Positions 11,884 through 24,330 of a DNA stretch of 64,000 nt are shown here, in pieces. The position numbers were made by a program, and so were the translations under genes. Numbering within the stretch: position 1 is the first letter of the stretch; every line of letters starts with the position of its first letter. The stretch is from Hyaloscypha bicolor E (lineage: Eukaryota > Ascomycota > Leotiomycetes > Helotiales > Hyaloscyphaceae). The stretch is from assembly GCF_002865645.1 (NCBI RefSeq), contig NW_020194555.1:434001-498000 (forward strand), read 5' to 3'. Below the pieces are notes generated by a model. That model did no database searches. It was not told the origin of the DNA and saw only the letters and a program-made list of their open reading frames with translations.

Positions 11884-14800
11884 TTATAAATTATAATAAT
11901 CTCTAATATTTTATAAAAATAAAATATTTAAAAAGCTATTAAATATATTAGATAATATATTTTATAATATATAATTTTAATATTATTTATTATAGAAATA
12001 TCTTAAATCTAATAAATAAATCTAATAAAAGATCTAATTATAAAAAAGGTTTTATTAATATAATTTAGCTTTTAATCTTTTAAAATAAACTAAAGAAAGC
12101 TTTTATAATTATAATTTAGAGGTTTTTATAAATATTTAAAGAGTTCCTTTTTTAAAATAAGTATTATTTAATATTTATTATATTTATAATAATTAAAGAA
12201 AAATATTTATTATAAAATAAATAAATAGATTATTTTATAGATTTCTTAATTATAGAATTAGTTAAGAAATAAAATATAGAGAAATGCCTTAAAAGCTTTA
12301 TTATTATAGTTAAGATAATAGAAATATTTATAATTATATTATTTAATAGAATTAAAAACTTTTTAATTTCTCGAGTTTTTAAATTAAATAATTATAAATA
12401 TTTAATTCCTTATATATAAATATATATAGCTACTAAAAAAGCTATAGTATTAGTTTCTTTATTTAAATCTCTTTTAGATATTATCTAAATAATTTAGAGA
12501 AATAATTTTTAATATTAGAATATCTTAAAATAAAGGCTTAATAAAAGAAATACTAAAAGAAAAGAAATCTAAAAAAATAATTTAGGCCTATTTAGATACT
12601 ATTTAAGAATTATTATATCTAATAATTCTGCTTTATATTAAGAAATTATAAAGTTTTATTATAATAATCTAATAGCTAAATATTATAGAATAGAGAAAAC
12701 TTTTAAGCTTTTTAAAAGATTTTAGTATTAGAAAAATATAAAAAGAAATATTTATAAATATTATTAAAAATATAATATTTACTAAAGAATTAAGGCTAAA
12801 AGATATTTATTATATAGTTTATTTAATAGTTTATTATAGCCTAAAAGATTCTAGAATAAAATTTCTATAGATTTTATTATAGGTTTATTATTATATAAAA
12901 ACCTAATAAAAGATCCCGATTTTAATATAATTCTTATAGTTAATAACTAGTATTTTAAAATAGTAAAATATATTATATATTATAAAATAGTTAATTTTCT
13001 GAAACTTATTAAAATTATATAAAAATATATTTTCTCGATTTTTAGCTTTTTTAATAGAATTATTTCCGATTAAAAAACAGTATTTACTAGCTAGTTCTAG
13101 TTTACTTTTATTTAATATATAAATAGTATTTAAATATGGTTTATTATTTTTAAATAAATAAATATATAAAAAAATAAAATTAGATTTTAAAATACTATTT
13201 AAAATATTATTATAATATCTAAAAAATTAACTAGTTTAAAAAGTTATTTTTTATAAGATTTATATATAATAACTTAAAATATTAAGTTTTATAAAATATA
13301 TCTTTTTATATATATTATAAATACTATTTTTAACTTTTATAAAATCCTTAAAATAAAATAGAAAAAGCTTAAAAACTTAAACTAAAATTTATAAGTCTAT
13401 TAGTAATTTAATATATAAATTAGAATTATTAAATATATATAATTATTTATATCTAACTTTTTATATTTCCTTTTTTAAAAAATATATAATAAAAAAAAAT
13501 TAGAAGTTATATTTATATTTTTTTTTTTAGGAAACTTCTGGAATTAGTAAATAAAAATAAAAAATAAAAATAGGAAATAGAAGCTATTATTAATTATTAA
13601 TAAAATAATAAAAGCAAGAAATAATAATATTTAATTAAATAGAAAGCCTGGCTTAAAAATTATAATATCTAATTATTTACTTTTTCTAACTTTAAAAATT
13701 TTAAGAAATTTCTGAAATTATATAACTAAAACTATAACTTGAAATTTGAAATTATTTTTTAATAATTTCTTAAAATTAAAAAGAATTCTAAACTATTAAG
13801 AAAAAGACTATTTAAAAGAAAGAAAGAACCTAAATAGCTAAAAAGGAGCCCGGAATAATAATAGAAATATTCTTTTTTTAGAGTTTTTTATTTATAAAAA
13901 TTATATTTAAATTATTAGAAAAAGATTTAGAATTAAAAAAGATTTATTATAAGTAAACTAGCTATAAATATCTTAAATAAATAAACTCTAATTTCTAAAA
14001 TAAAAATACTAAATACTAGCTTTATTTAGAACTTAGTAAAAAATCGAGTAATATTTTCTGAAATCTATTTATTTCTTAATAAGATATAATTATACTATAA
14101 TAATATTAGTATTAAAAATATTAAAAAAAGTAAATAAAAAACCTATAATAGTTATATATATTTTATAAAAGACTCGAATTTCTGAAATTAAATCTCGAAT
14201 AGTTATAAATATTATATTATTAGTATTTAAAGTATTACTAGTAGCTTATTTGGAAATTTTAGTAATAAGTTTAGTAATAAAATTAATATTTTTAAAAAAA
14301 AACTTATTTTTAAAATACTAATCTAAATAGTATTATTATTTATTTTATTAAAACGAAAAAAAGAATTCCGAAACTTATTAGCCTTTTTCTAGTTTTTAAA
14401 AACCTAATTAATAGTATTATTTATATTAGTATAATATTATTTAGAATATTTTTTAAGAAATTTCTTAAAAGTTATAATAGTATTTTTCTAGAACTAATAA
14501 GCTTCTAATAAATAATAAGGAATCTAAAACTATATTAGCTTTAATAAATTTTAAAGCTAAAAAACTTATTAATATATAAGATTTAGAATTCTTATTATAA
14601 TAGTTATAATTCTTTTTATTAGATACTATAATATATAAGATAAAGAAATTAATAAATAAATACTTAAAATATTTCAAATATTTATTAGTAATAGAAAAAG
14701 AAACTAGAAAGTAATAATAAAAAAAGTTATTATATATATAGTTATTAGAAAAAAAGAAAATATATAATAATATAAAGAGATTCTTTTATAGAAATAAAGA

Positions 14801-14890
14801 ACTATCTAAATTAGCTATTAGTTTTTATATTAGTTTTAATTAGAAATTAGTATAACTAATTAATATATGTTTCTAGAAGTTTCTTATTAT
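11884..14890 (+). mobile_element. Family A copy A1, 3' part (integrase, chromodomain, 3' region)
   Basis: The sequence resumes family A at the point matching 25,143 (A2) and 43,420 (A3). It holds the integrase (about 12,200-13,330), where the reading 'KISIDFIIGLL' and 'IISDQKTVFTSQF' marks the DDE core. A chromodomain-like tail follows (about 13,440-13,700), then the roughly 1.2-kb 3' region typical of family A. About 620 bp of element (RNase H region) is missing between 1,003 and 11,884. Similarity to A3 ends near 14,883-14,890, before the place where the 298-bp LTR should lie, so the 3' LTR is absent here. Heavily RIP-mutated. Confidence 0.8.
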
Positions 14891-15000
14891 TAGTTTACTA
14901 GAAATATATAATATTATTATATAATTATAAAATACTATTTATATAAATTAGTAAAGTTATTTATTTAGAAATAGGAATTATAATATTATAGTATTAATAT

Positions 15001-15085
15001 ACGAGTTTAGGGCCGCTTCGCTAAAATTATTACTAGTGGCCCTATATAAGCTTTGGGGCTAGTAATAATTTTGCCCTAAACTCGT
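15001..15085. repeat. 85-bp foldback (near-perfect inverted repeat)
   Basis: The left arm is ACGAGTTTAGGGC, then an extra CGCTTCGCT, then AAAATTATTACTAG. The right arm is the exact complement of ACGAGTTTAGGGC followed directly by AAAATTATTACTAG. The two 27-bp arms therefore pair perfectly except for a 9-base bulge, around a loop of about 22 bases. It is much richer in G+C than its surroundings and keeps CpG, so it looks less RIP-affected. I see no clear TSD (left flank ATTAATAT, right flank CCCGAGTA). It may be a minimal foldback transposon or a structural element. Confidence 0.8.
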
Positions 15086-17030
15086 CCCGAGTAGCTCTAA
15101 GTAATACTTCTTAGTAATAAACCCTTTATAAACTCTTTATAAATTATATAAAAAAGAAAATAGCTTATAAATATATAAAATTATTTATAAATAAGCTAAA
15201 ACTATTCTCTTAATTTATATTTTAATAACTAAGATTTAAAATTAATATATATAAATTATTTAAAAAAAAGTAAAAGTTTATTAAGCTTTATATAATATTT
15301 TTATTTACTTTAATAAATCTTTGTTTTTAATTTTAATTTCTTTTTAAAATTCTTTTATTAATAAATATTATATAAAGAAAGGTTTTAATAAAAGTAATTT
15401 ATTAATATTAAATATAAAAATATATTTTAATAAATCTTTTAATATTTTTCTTAATATAAAATATTTATATAAAATTATTTTTAAAAAAAAGTCTTTAAAT
15501 ATAAAATAAAAATTCTATATATATAAAAGATTTTAATTAAAAAAGCTCTTTAAAAACTTTATATTATTAAATATATTAAAAATATAAATTATTTTTAAAA
15601 TCTTTCTTAAATTAAAATATTTAAAGATATATTACTTAATTTGAGAATTATTTTAATAAGAATTTTAATATTTTTATAAATTAATAAAATTCAATTTAAT
15701 ATAATTTACTTTTAATAAAAGGATTTAATTTCTTATATTACCTTATTAAATTATAATAAACTTTCTTTTATTAATTTAATTTATAAAACTCTTTTTATAT
15801 TATATTATATTTTTAAATAAATAATTTTATAATTCTTAAATTTTAAACTTAATATAAGTTCTTTAAATTATTAAAATTATTAATTATATATTTTATTATT
15901 TATATATATAAAAACTTATATTTATAAACTTTTATTTTATATATTTAGTTTAATTAATTTTTTTATTTTTTATTTCTAATATTAATTATATAAAAACTTA
16001 ATTAAAATTTATAAAAAGCCTTTTTATTATAATAAAAAATAATATTATTTTTATAAAGCTTTCTTATCTTTTTCTTTTCTCTTATATTTTTTTTATATAA
16101 AATATTTTTTTAATTTATATTTTAATTAAATATATAATATTAATATAATTCTTTTAAATATTAAATTTAATAGAATAAAAATTATAATAAATCTAAATTT
16201 AAAATATATAAAAAATATCTTATATATAAAAAATATCTTATATATTAAAATTTATAATTATTAAATCTTAATAATATAAGTCTAATAAAATAAAATTTTA
16301 TAATATAAGTACTTTAAATAAAAATAATAATAAATAAGTTTAAAAAATTAATTTAAATATATATAAATTATAAAATAATAAAAGTTTTTAAGCTTTATAT
16401 AATATTTTTATTTATTTTAATAAATTCTTATTTTTAATTCTAAATTCTTTTATTAATAAGTATTATATAAAGAAATTTATTAATATTAAATAATATTTTT
16501 CTTTACTTTTCTTTAAATATAAAAGTATATTTTAATAAATCTTTTAATATTTTAAGTTATTTATAAATTTTTAAAATAAATTATTATTAAAAGTTAATAA
16601 TATTTATTTAATATAAGTTTTCTTTAATATAAATTTATTTTAAAAATAGTCTTTAAATATTAAATATAATTTTTATATAATAATTTTAAAAGACTTTAAT
16701 TAAAAGAGCTTTTTAAAAAAATATTATTAAATATATTTCTTATATTTCTTATATTATATATTATATTTTTAAATAATTAATTTTATAATTTCTTAAATAA
16801 TTTCTTTAAATTCTTAATATTATTATATAATAACTATAGGCTAATTATATATATTTTTCTTTTCTTAAAAATTAAAATATATTATAATTATATTATATTT
16901 ATAAACTTTTATTTAATATATTAAATTTAGTTTATTTTTATTTTTATTTCTAATATAAATTATATAAAAAAATTAATTAAAGTTTATAAAAAATCTTTTT
17001 ATTATAAAAGAAATATTATTATTTATATAA
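15086..17030. repeat. Very AT-rich block with an internal ~1.1-kb duplication
   Basis: This is among the most AT-rich parts of the window, with no reading frame. Its two halves resemble each other: about 15,250-16,360 and about 16,372-17,030 both start with an 'aagtttttaagctttat' type string and share 'ttttattaataagtattatat' style strings and a later 'cttttaatatttt' order. This indicates a degenerate direct duplication. No coding similarity is visible. It could be an ancient, fully RIP-saturated repeat or a degraded non-coding element. Confidence 0.5.
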
Positions 17031-17572
17031 AGCTTTCTTAACTTTTTCTTTTTTTATATTCTTTTTTATATCTTATTTATATTTATAAAACTTATTACTT
17101 TTCTTTATAAATTATTATAGCTTTTATTTATTTATATAAAATTTTCTTTTTCTTTTTATAAATTCTTATAGTTTTATTTATATATATAAAGCTTTCTTTT
17201 TTTTTTCTATAAGTTCTTTTAAATTTTAATTATATTTATAAAGTTTTTTTTATAAACTATTATAGCTCTTATTTTTTTTATAAAGCTTTTTTCTTTTTAT
17301 AAGTTCTTTAAGCCTTATTTGCCTATATAAGTTTCTTATTACTTATACTCTTATTTATAGCTTTCTTTTAGCTCTTATTTATATTTATAAAGCCTTCTTA
17401 TAAGCCCTTTTAAGTCTTACTTATTTTTATAAAGCTTTTTCTTTCTTTTATAATTTTTCTTAAATTATCTTATAAGTTTATAAAGCTTCTTCTTTTCTTA
17501 TATAAATTCTTATAGCCTTATTCTTATTTATAAAGCTCTCTCTTATATTTATAGAACTTTCCTTAAGCTCGC
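17031..17572. repeat. Degenerate minisatellite, roughly 50-60-bp period
   Basis: A run of about ten imperfect units is visible, each built on a 'TTATTTATATTTATAAAGCT' core followed by a 'TTCTTTT' pyrimidine stretch and 'ATAAGTTCTTATAG'. Unit lengths vary and many units are partly deleted. No gene is visible. Confidence 0.6.
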
Positions 17573-18400
17573 TAGGTATTAGGATTATGGTATATAAAAG
17601 TTTTAATATTTATTATATAACCTATATTTTTTAGAAAATCCTAAGAGCTAGCAAGAGCTTAAGAATTCCCCTTATCTTATCTCTCCCGAGTATTAAAAAA
17701 TCGTAATAAAAGCCCCTCGTATTCTAGAACCACTATAATAGCTAGTATTATATAGTTAATACGGATATAGTTTTAGTTAAAGAAGTTAGTTTTAGCTAAA
17801 ATTCCAAGCTATAGTTCAAACCAAGCTCGCTTTCAAAGCTCGGCGTTTTAGTAGTCTTGGCCATACTTACTTATTTACTGCCACACCTCACTCCTATCTT
17901 CCTTAGCTTTAAATTCTTAAGATATAGGAAATTATTAATCTTTAAGCCTCGTTTTATTACTCTATTCCTGCCGTTATAATCACTAAAATAGAGAGAAAGG
18001 TACTTGAGCTTCTCCTCTCTAATCCCTAGCTATATCCTAAGGATTTGGACATAATCGCATTCCAATATGTAATTTCCTAGAAGAAGGCGATTCTGGTATT
18101 CCTTACATAACCTGTATTTTTAGGGAGCCCCGAGAGCTAGCGAGAGCTAGCGAGAGCCTTAAGAATTCCCCTTATCCCACTTCTCCCGAGTATTATAAAA
18201 AATCATAATAAAAGCCCCTTATATTCCAGAACTACTAAAATATAAAGAAAGATATTTGAGCTTCTCCTCTCTTATCCTAAGCTAAGCCCTAAGGATTTAA
18301 ACGTAATTATATTCCGATATGTAATTCCCTAGATAGAGAAGATTCTAGTATTTCTTATATAACCCGTATTTTTCAGGAAGCCCCGGGAGCCAATTACTTA
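17573..18400. repeat. ~248-bp tandem repeats related to a mariner-like miniature element
   Basis: Two units lie about 248 bp apart: 'ctcctctctaatcc' at 18,011 and 'ctcctctcttatcc' at 18,259. Each is followed by a conserved 'atatgtaatt' segment and a 'GCCCC(g)GAGAGC' segment. A third partial copy lies at 17,615-17,735 ('aagaattccccttat', 'ctcccgagtatta'). Base composition is less RIP-skewed than in neighbouring DNA. Read on the minus strand, the part 'gaagctcaagta...ttttagt...ttttattatgattttt...ctcggga' is collinear over about 80 bp with 63,616-63,700 inside the small TA-flanked element on the right. No gene is seen. Confidence 0.6.
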
Positions 18401-19099
18401 AGGGTAGTCCAAACGTATAATAATATAAAGAAGTGAAAATATAGAATAGAGAGCCCTATAAATAATAGTAATAAAATACTATACTATTTCTATAATATTA
18501 TAATTTAAAGCCTAGAAAAAAGGAAATAGATATTCCTTAATTAGTAAGATATTAAGAAATTCCGAAAGAGAAGTCTATTTTAGTAATAGAATAGTACTAG
18601 AAATATTACTATTTGAGCCTATTACTAGTATAGCTAGTTATAAATAGTATATACTATGGATTCTAGTTATATAAGTAACTGGATTTAAAATAGTATATAA
18701 GAAAAGCAAAGAGATACTATTTAAACTACTATTATAATATTAAAGGCTTAATCTATTAGTATAATATTAGTAGTATAAATAGTTCTTAAAAAAGACTTTT
18801 ACTAGAGCTATTAAGACTTGGGAACTTAATATATCTGAATTATTAAGATATTAGAATATTATTTATATACTAAATAAGCCGGCTTTTAAAGAAGAATTAT
18901 TATAAGCTAACTATAATAATCCTATAAATAGGTATTTTAGTATTAGTAAGATATTAGAAATCTTCTAGAAAAAGTATTTCTAATAAAATATAAAAAAGAA
19001 TATAAAAGACTATATTAGAACTTGTTTTATATATTAATAGACTAAAGTAAAGAAATATCTACTATATAGTATACTTAGTTTATTCTTCCTTCTTTCCAA

Positions 19100-19640
19100 G
19101 CTATAATAAGAAATTACTATAAACTTTATTATAGAGCTATTCTTTTCTAGGTTTTATAGTAAGATATATAATTCTATACTTATTATTATTAATAAATATA
19201 CGAAAATAATATAATATATTCCGATTAATAAAGAGATCTTAGCTTTTGAATTAGTAGAACTATTTATATATTATATTATTAAAGACTTTAATATACCTAT
19301 AAATATAATTTCTAATAAAAGATCTATTTTTATAAGCAAGTTCTAATTAAGTTTATACTTCTATTTAAAAGTTTAATAATAGCTAAATATAGTATTTCAT
19401 TTATAAACTAATAGATAAATAGAGAATCTAAACTAAACTCTAGAATAGTACTTGAAATATTATACTAGCTACTAGTAAAATAACTAGATAATAAAGCTTA
19501 TTCTTATAGAATTTATATATAATAATTCTATATATTTAATAATAGGAATTTCTCTATTCTATATATTATATGAATTTTATTCTAGTATTAAACTATATAT
19601 TAAAAATAATATTTTAGAAGAAGAAGTACTAGTAATATAG
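19100..19640 (+). pseudogene. B1 integrase core remnant
   Basis: The plus-strand frame with stops ignored reads 'SRFYSKIYNSILIIINKYTK', the 'GxVYDSILVVVDRYTK' core start of Ty3/gypsy integrases. 'DFNIPINIISNKRSIFISKF' follows (the second catalytic Asp region), and then 'IVFHLQTNRQIEN', equivalent to 'TAFHPQTDGQTER' with the DDE glutamate. Asp residues at the first and second catalytic positions read as Asn, as G-to-A RIP would produce. The order and spacing are those of a normal integrase; the protein cannot be made. Confidence 0.75.
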
Positions 19641-21578
19641 GAAAAAGTATAAAGAATTCAAATAGAATAAGAAGTAATAGAAAAGTAATAGTAAGAAGTA
19701 GTAAATATATAGAAAAAGTACTATAATAAGAAATATATTAATAAGGAATTTAATATATATAATAAAGTTATATTTTATATAAAGAATATTTAATAGCTAT
19801 AACCTAGTATAAAGCTAGTAGATAGATATCTCGGCTTCTTTAAAATTCTAGAAGTTATAGGAATATATAAACAGGTATATTATTTGGAATTATTACTATT
19901 ATATTAGATCTATAATATTTTCTATATTTCCTTCTTGGAACTATAGTATTTATAAGCTAGTACTATAGTAGAACCAGAACTAGTCAAGATTAAAGGCAAA
20001 AAAGAATTTAAAATAGAATCTATTATAGCCTATAGAGAAGACAGAAAAGAAAAAAAATATCTCGTTTATTAAAAAGGCTACTTACTAGCGAATAATATAT
20101 AGGAACTACTAAATAATCTAGAGAATATAGTTCAAGAATTATAAGAATACTTGGAAAAAAGTAATATTATAATACTATTAGCTAAATAGAAATATAAAAA
20201 ATAAATACTTTTATTAAGAAACTATTAAAAACTATATATTTATTCTTAGAAAAACTATATAAAAATTATTAAAAACTCTAAAAACTTTAATTTCTATATT
20301 TTATAAATACCCTACTCTTATAATTACTCTTTATTATTCTTATTATTATTCTTATTAGAATTCTCTCGAGAAATAGATAGTAAATTAGCCTATAAAGCTA
20401 TTAGCTATTAGTAAGAAATAAGAAAGAAATAAGCTTATTTAATATTAAAGAATATTAACTATACTATTAAGAGTACTTTATATTTATACTAAGCTAGTAA
20501 GAATTACTTAACTTATTCCTTAGATTATTAGGGAAATCCGTTAGCCTTAAATAATAGCTTTAATATAAGAAGTATATACTATTTAGTATAGAAGAAAAGT
20601 AGTAATAGCCTTTTTTCTTTCGGGTAAAAAATAGAAAAGATACTTATATATATTAATAGCTTAAAAAAAGTAGTTTAACTATATTATATATACTTAAAAA
20701 ACCTTAGATAGTATTAGAATAGGGAATAAATAAAGGAAATTATAACTTATAGAATTATATTTTTTATTCTTAGAATAGTAATAATTATATATTAAGTAAT
20801 TATTACTTTTAATATAAGTAAGATCGGGAAACTTAGTAATATTCTTAGAATATTAAAGATAGTAAGGGCAAATTAAGGATATAGGAATATTAGCTAAATA
20901 GATAGTAATAGGCTAATAAGTACTAAAAGAAGTATTTATTTTAATAAATAAAAAAATAGAAGAAGAAATTAGAAAAGAATTTAAATAAAGCCTAAATAAA
21001 GTTTAAAGGAGCTTAAAAGAGCTTAAAAAAGGCTTGAAAAAGGAAGGCAAGAAATAAGGAGAAACTAGATATAGTATTATAGTTAAGGAAAAAGAAGGTT
21101 AATTAGTAGGAAAAAAGAGGCCTTTTATAATACTCTTTCTCTAAATAGTAATTACAAATTCGAAACCGGCTCTATATTAGGAATATCTAGAAAATTCCAA
21201 AAAAGGAATTTATAAATAAACCAGAAGATTAGATTAACTTTTCCAAGCTTTTAGGCCTATAGAATAATAATTTATTTATAAATAGAGGCTAAGTTAAAAT
21301 TTATAAACTAATTAGAAGACCGGAAGAGCTTTCTATCTAATAGTATATATTATACCCGTATTACCTTTATAAAAAGAAATTACTAGAGATAATTTACAAG
21401 TTAGCTAGGCAGGGTTAGTAAACTATATTCTTAAGTCTATTACCTAGTATAATAATAGAGTAATTATAAGAAGTCTTTAGAGAGAACTAGTAGCCGGAAA
21501 AGTTTTAGGGAATTATTTATAAAGCTATTTATAGTTCTCTCAGGCCTCTTAGAAATAAGAGCCCAAAAAAGAAGTTAA

Positions 21579-21906
21579 TATAATAGGTATATATAATAGT
21601 ATATAAATAGGTATTAGATATTATAGATCTAGTTTCCTATTTTAGATAAAGCTTATAATCGGAATTATATAAGTAATTGGAATTATACGAATTATATAGG
21701 ATTATATTTCCTAGTTAAGTAAAGTACTTTATAGGCTTGGCTAAGTATTAGGGAATATAAAGAGAGATATTTTTAGCTTTAGAAAAGAGGTATTAATTAG
21801 TCTTTTATTAGAATTAATTCTTGGAATTAGTTATACTTGCAAGTATTACTTTATAGCTTACTTACTTTAATTATTTATATATTACCCTATTATTATATGT
21901 TTTATA
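21579..21906 (+). repeat. B1 3' LTR (328 bp)
   Basis: It matches both LTRs of B2 (34,737-35,045 and 57,334-57,642) in reverse complement. It starts TATAATAGGT and ends in TTTTATA, where intact LTRs would be TG...CA. It is about 19 bp longer than the B2 LTRs because of a local duplication around 'ggaattatata' near 21,660-21,700. Confidence 0.7.
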
Positions 21907-21919
21907 ATAGGACTTATAT

Positions 21920-22980
21920 ATTAAAGTTAAAGTATTCTAATAAAAGCAAGAATTAATAGATATAATTAACTAATATATCCTATAATTAGAATAATATAAG
22001 AATACTTTTAGGAATATTTTATAGTTTATTATATTTTATAGAAACTTTATTTATAAGTCTATTTCGTTTTCCTTAATAATTTCTATTAAAGAACTTCCTA
22101 AAATAGGATTAGAATCTATTTCCTTTTCTAATATAATAAGTTTTAAAAGTAATCTTAATACTATTTATTAGAAGCTATTATATAATATCCTAAAAATATA
22201 TTTAAACTAAAAAAAGCTTTTTAAGATCCAGATACCTGATTTATATTATAGAAAGTTTATTAAGAAATAAAGAATATTTATATTTTTCTAGAAAGTAGTT
22301 TTTAGAACCTAATTTTAAACTTATAATAGATACTTTTCTAGAATTAATTCTATTATAAGTACTTTTAGAAACAAATCTTATAATACTTAAGAGGCTATAA
22401 TAAAGTAAAGCCTACTATTATATAAGGTTTATTAGAAGTAATTTAAGGCTTATTTAGCTAATTTATTTCAAGTACTTTAAATCCGTTAGTAAAATATCTT
22501 TAAGGAACTCCGAGATCTTTATTAAAAAAATAGTAAAATAGTTATTAAATTATATATTCGAATAATTAGTCTCAAATTAATTAGAACCTATATCTTAAAA
22601 AAAACTGGGTCCGGATTTCTAATATTACTTTATCTAACTATAAAACTTATTAGATACTTATATTTATTTTCTTAGGAAATAAGATAATATCTATTTCTAA
22701 AAACTTTAATTTAGTGAATTCTAATTTATAAGACTATTAAAAAAGAAAAGAGAAATTCCGAAAATTATATAAGAAACCATTAGATAATACTTTAGCTTCT
22801 TTAAGGCTTTAATAAAGTACTAGTTCTATTTTAGATATAGTTTATTAGACTTATAAATAAATAAAATATTTCTTAGAAAATATAAAATATTCTAAATATA
22901 TTAAATAGGTTTAGTAAAACTCTAGTAAAGCCAAAACTATAGAAGAGTTAAGGCATTTATAAAAGTAGATTAATACTATT
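21920..22980 (+). pseudogene. A2 gag remnant
   Basis: Translation with stops ignored gives 'KVKVF...INQYILQLEQYK' followed by capsid-like helices ('LLYNILKIYL', 'ISYRNFI') that match the A3 copy at 40,270-41,250. The neighbouring RT shows that this is the structural gag of the element. RIP has put TAA and TAG at most Gln and Trp positions. It has no start codon context because the element's 5' end is missing. Confidence 0.55.
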
Positions 22981-23879
22981 ATTATAAAGAAGTATTCTAG
23001 AAAAGATTCTTTTAAGAATTAGGGAAAAAAAGGCCAAATCTTAAATATTAATAATTTTGGCTATAATAAAAAAGATATATTACTTTATATAACTATTTAA
23101 GTAAAATTAATATAACCAGAAGTAAATATCTTAGAAATATATAATAAACTTAATAATATTAAATCAGATTATAACTTCCTTAATAATAATTAAAATTAAA
23201 GCAGGGGCTTTATTATCTTAGCTAAATATAATTAAGAATTTATAACCTTTTATAAGAATAAATTTAAGGCCTATTAAGCCTATAATCTTGAGATATTTAT
23301 TATAAATAATTATAGTAAGATATATTCTTTTAAGTTCCGGTTCTATAAATATAAAAATATTAGCTCTTATAGCCTTATTTTTAGTATAGAATTTTATAAA
23401 GTAATTCTTATATAATATATAAATTATATTAAGAAACAATAGATATATATACTTATATAGCCTAATAATATTAATATCCTAATATTAAAAGAGTTTAATA
23501 AGAAGCTTAGCTAGTATTCTAAGCTAGTATTTCAAGTTTTATTTTTAACTAAAAGCAAATATAACTATTTTAGATAATAGGCTTTATATATTTATAATAA
23601 TTATTAGATTTCTGCTTTATTATATAGTTCTAGTAATACTAAATAGGAGTTTTTAATATAATAAATTAATACTTTCCGGAAAGAAGCCTTAGAAGTATTT
23701 ATTTATTTCCAGAATAATAAATACGAAAATTTCTTAGAGGTTTTTAATTCTAATAAAGCTTTAGAATTTTCTAATCTTAGTAATATTAAATACTTTATTA
23801 ATATAGATAGTATAATCCCATATAGACCTTTATATAATCTATTAGAGACCTAATTAGAAGTATTATATTTATATTTATA

Positions 23880-24330
23880 GAATATATTTTATAAATATTA
23901 AATAAGGCCTAGTAAAAGCTTAATAGAAATACTTATTCTTTTTATTTCTAAAAAGAATAAAGGGCTATATCTTTATATTAATTATTATAAACTTAATTAA
24001 GTTATAATTAAGAATTAGTATTTGCTTTCTTTTATTAATAAGACTCTTAACTAGCTCCGAGAAACTAAAATCTTTATAAAGTTAGATTTTAAGAATATAT
24101 ATTATTAGATAAGAATTCGTAAAGAATATAAATAAAAGATAACTTTTAGAATCTATTATAGCTATTTTAAATATCTTATAATACCTTTTTGGCTAGCTAA
24201 TATACTAGTTATATTTTAAGTATATATTAATATTATATTTATAAGACTTCTAAATTATTTTATAATAGTTTATTTAGATAATATCTTTATTTATTCCCGA
24301 AATAAAAATAAATATTATAATTATATTTAC
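23880..24330 (+). pseudogene. A2 reverse transcriptase remnant
   Basis: With stops ignored it reads in order 'PSKSLIEILILFISKKN', 'GLYLYINYYKLN', 'FIKLDFKNIYYQIRI', 'FRIYYSHFKYLIIPF' and 'VYLDNIFIYS'. These correspond to gypsy RT motifs up to the YxDD box; the second Asp of YLDD reads Asn, a G-to-A change. The spacing is that of Ty3/gypsy RTs. It is nonfunctional. Confidence 0.8.

Larger units (their letters stand above)
18435..21906 (+). mobile_element. Family B gypsy copy B1 (integrase to 3' LTR), 5'-truncated
   Basis: The sequence is the reverse complement of the right end of B2 (34,737 to about 38,230), so it is a second family B copy in the opposite orientation. It holds the integrase, the post-integrase tail and the 3' LTR, but no RT, gag or 5' LTR; it begins abruptly near 18,435. 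At 21,906 the LTR is followed directly by family A gag sequence (compare 40,262 in A3), so B1 was inserted into, or recombined with, the 5' part of A2. RIP damage is strong. Confidence 0.75.

Noticed and set aside
17031..18400. Telomeric or CRISPR-like arrays
   Set aside because: No TTAGGG-type units are present, and the repeats are long and degenerate without regular unique spacers; they are minisatellite and transposon-derived tandem copies.
23218..23439. Minus-strand open frame of 73 codons
   Set aside because: It lies antisense to the protease region of A2; the equivalent frames in A1 and A3 are not conserved as coding, and the composition is that of RIP-mutated DNA.
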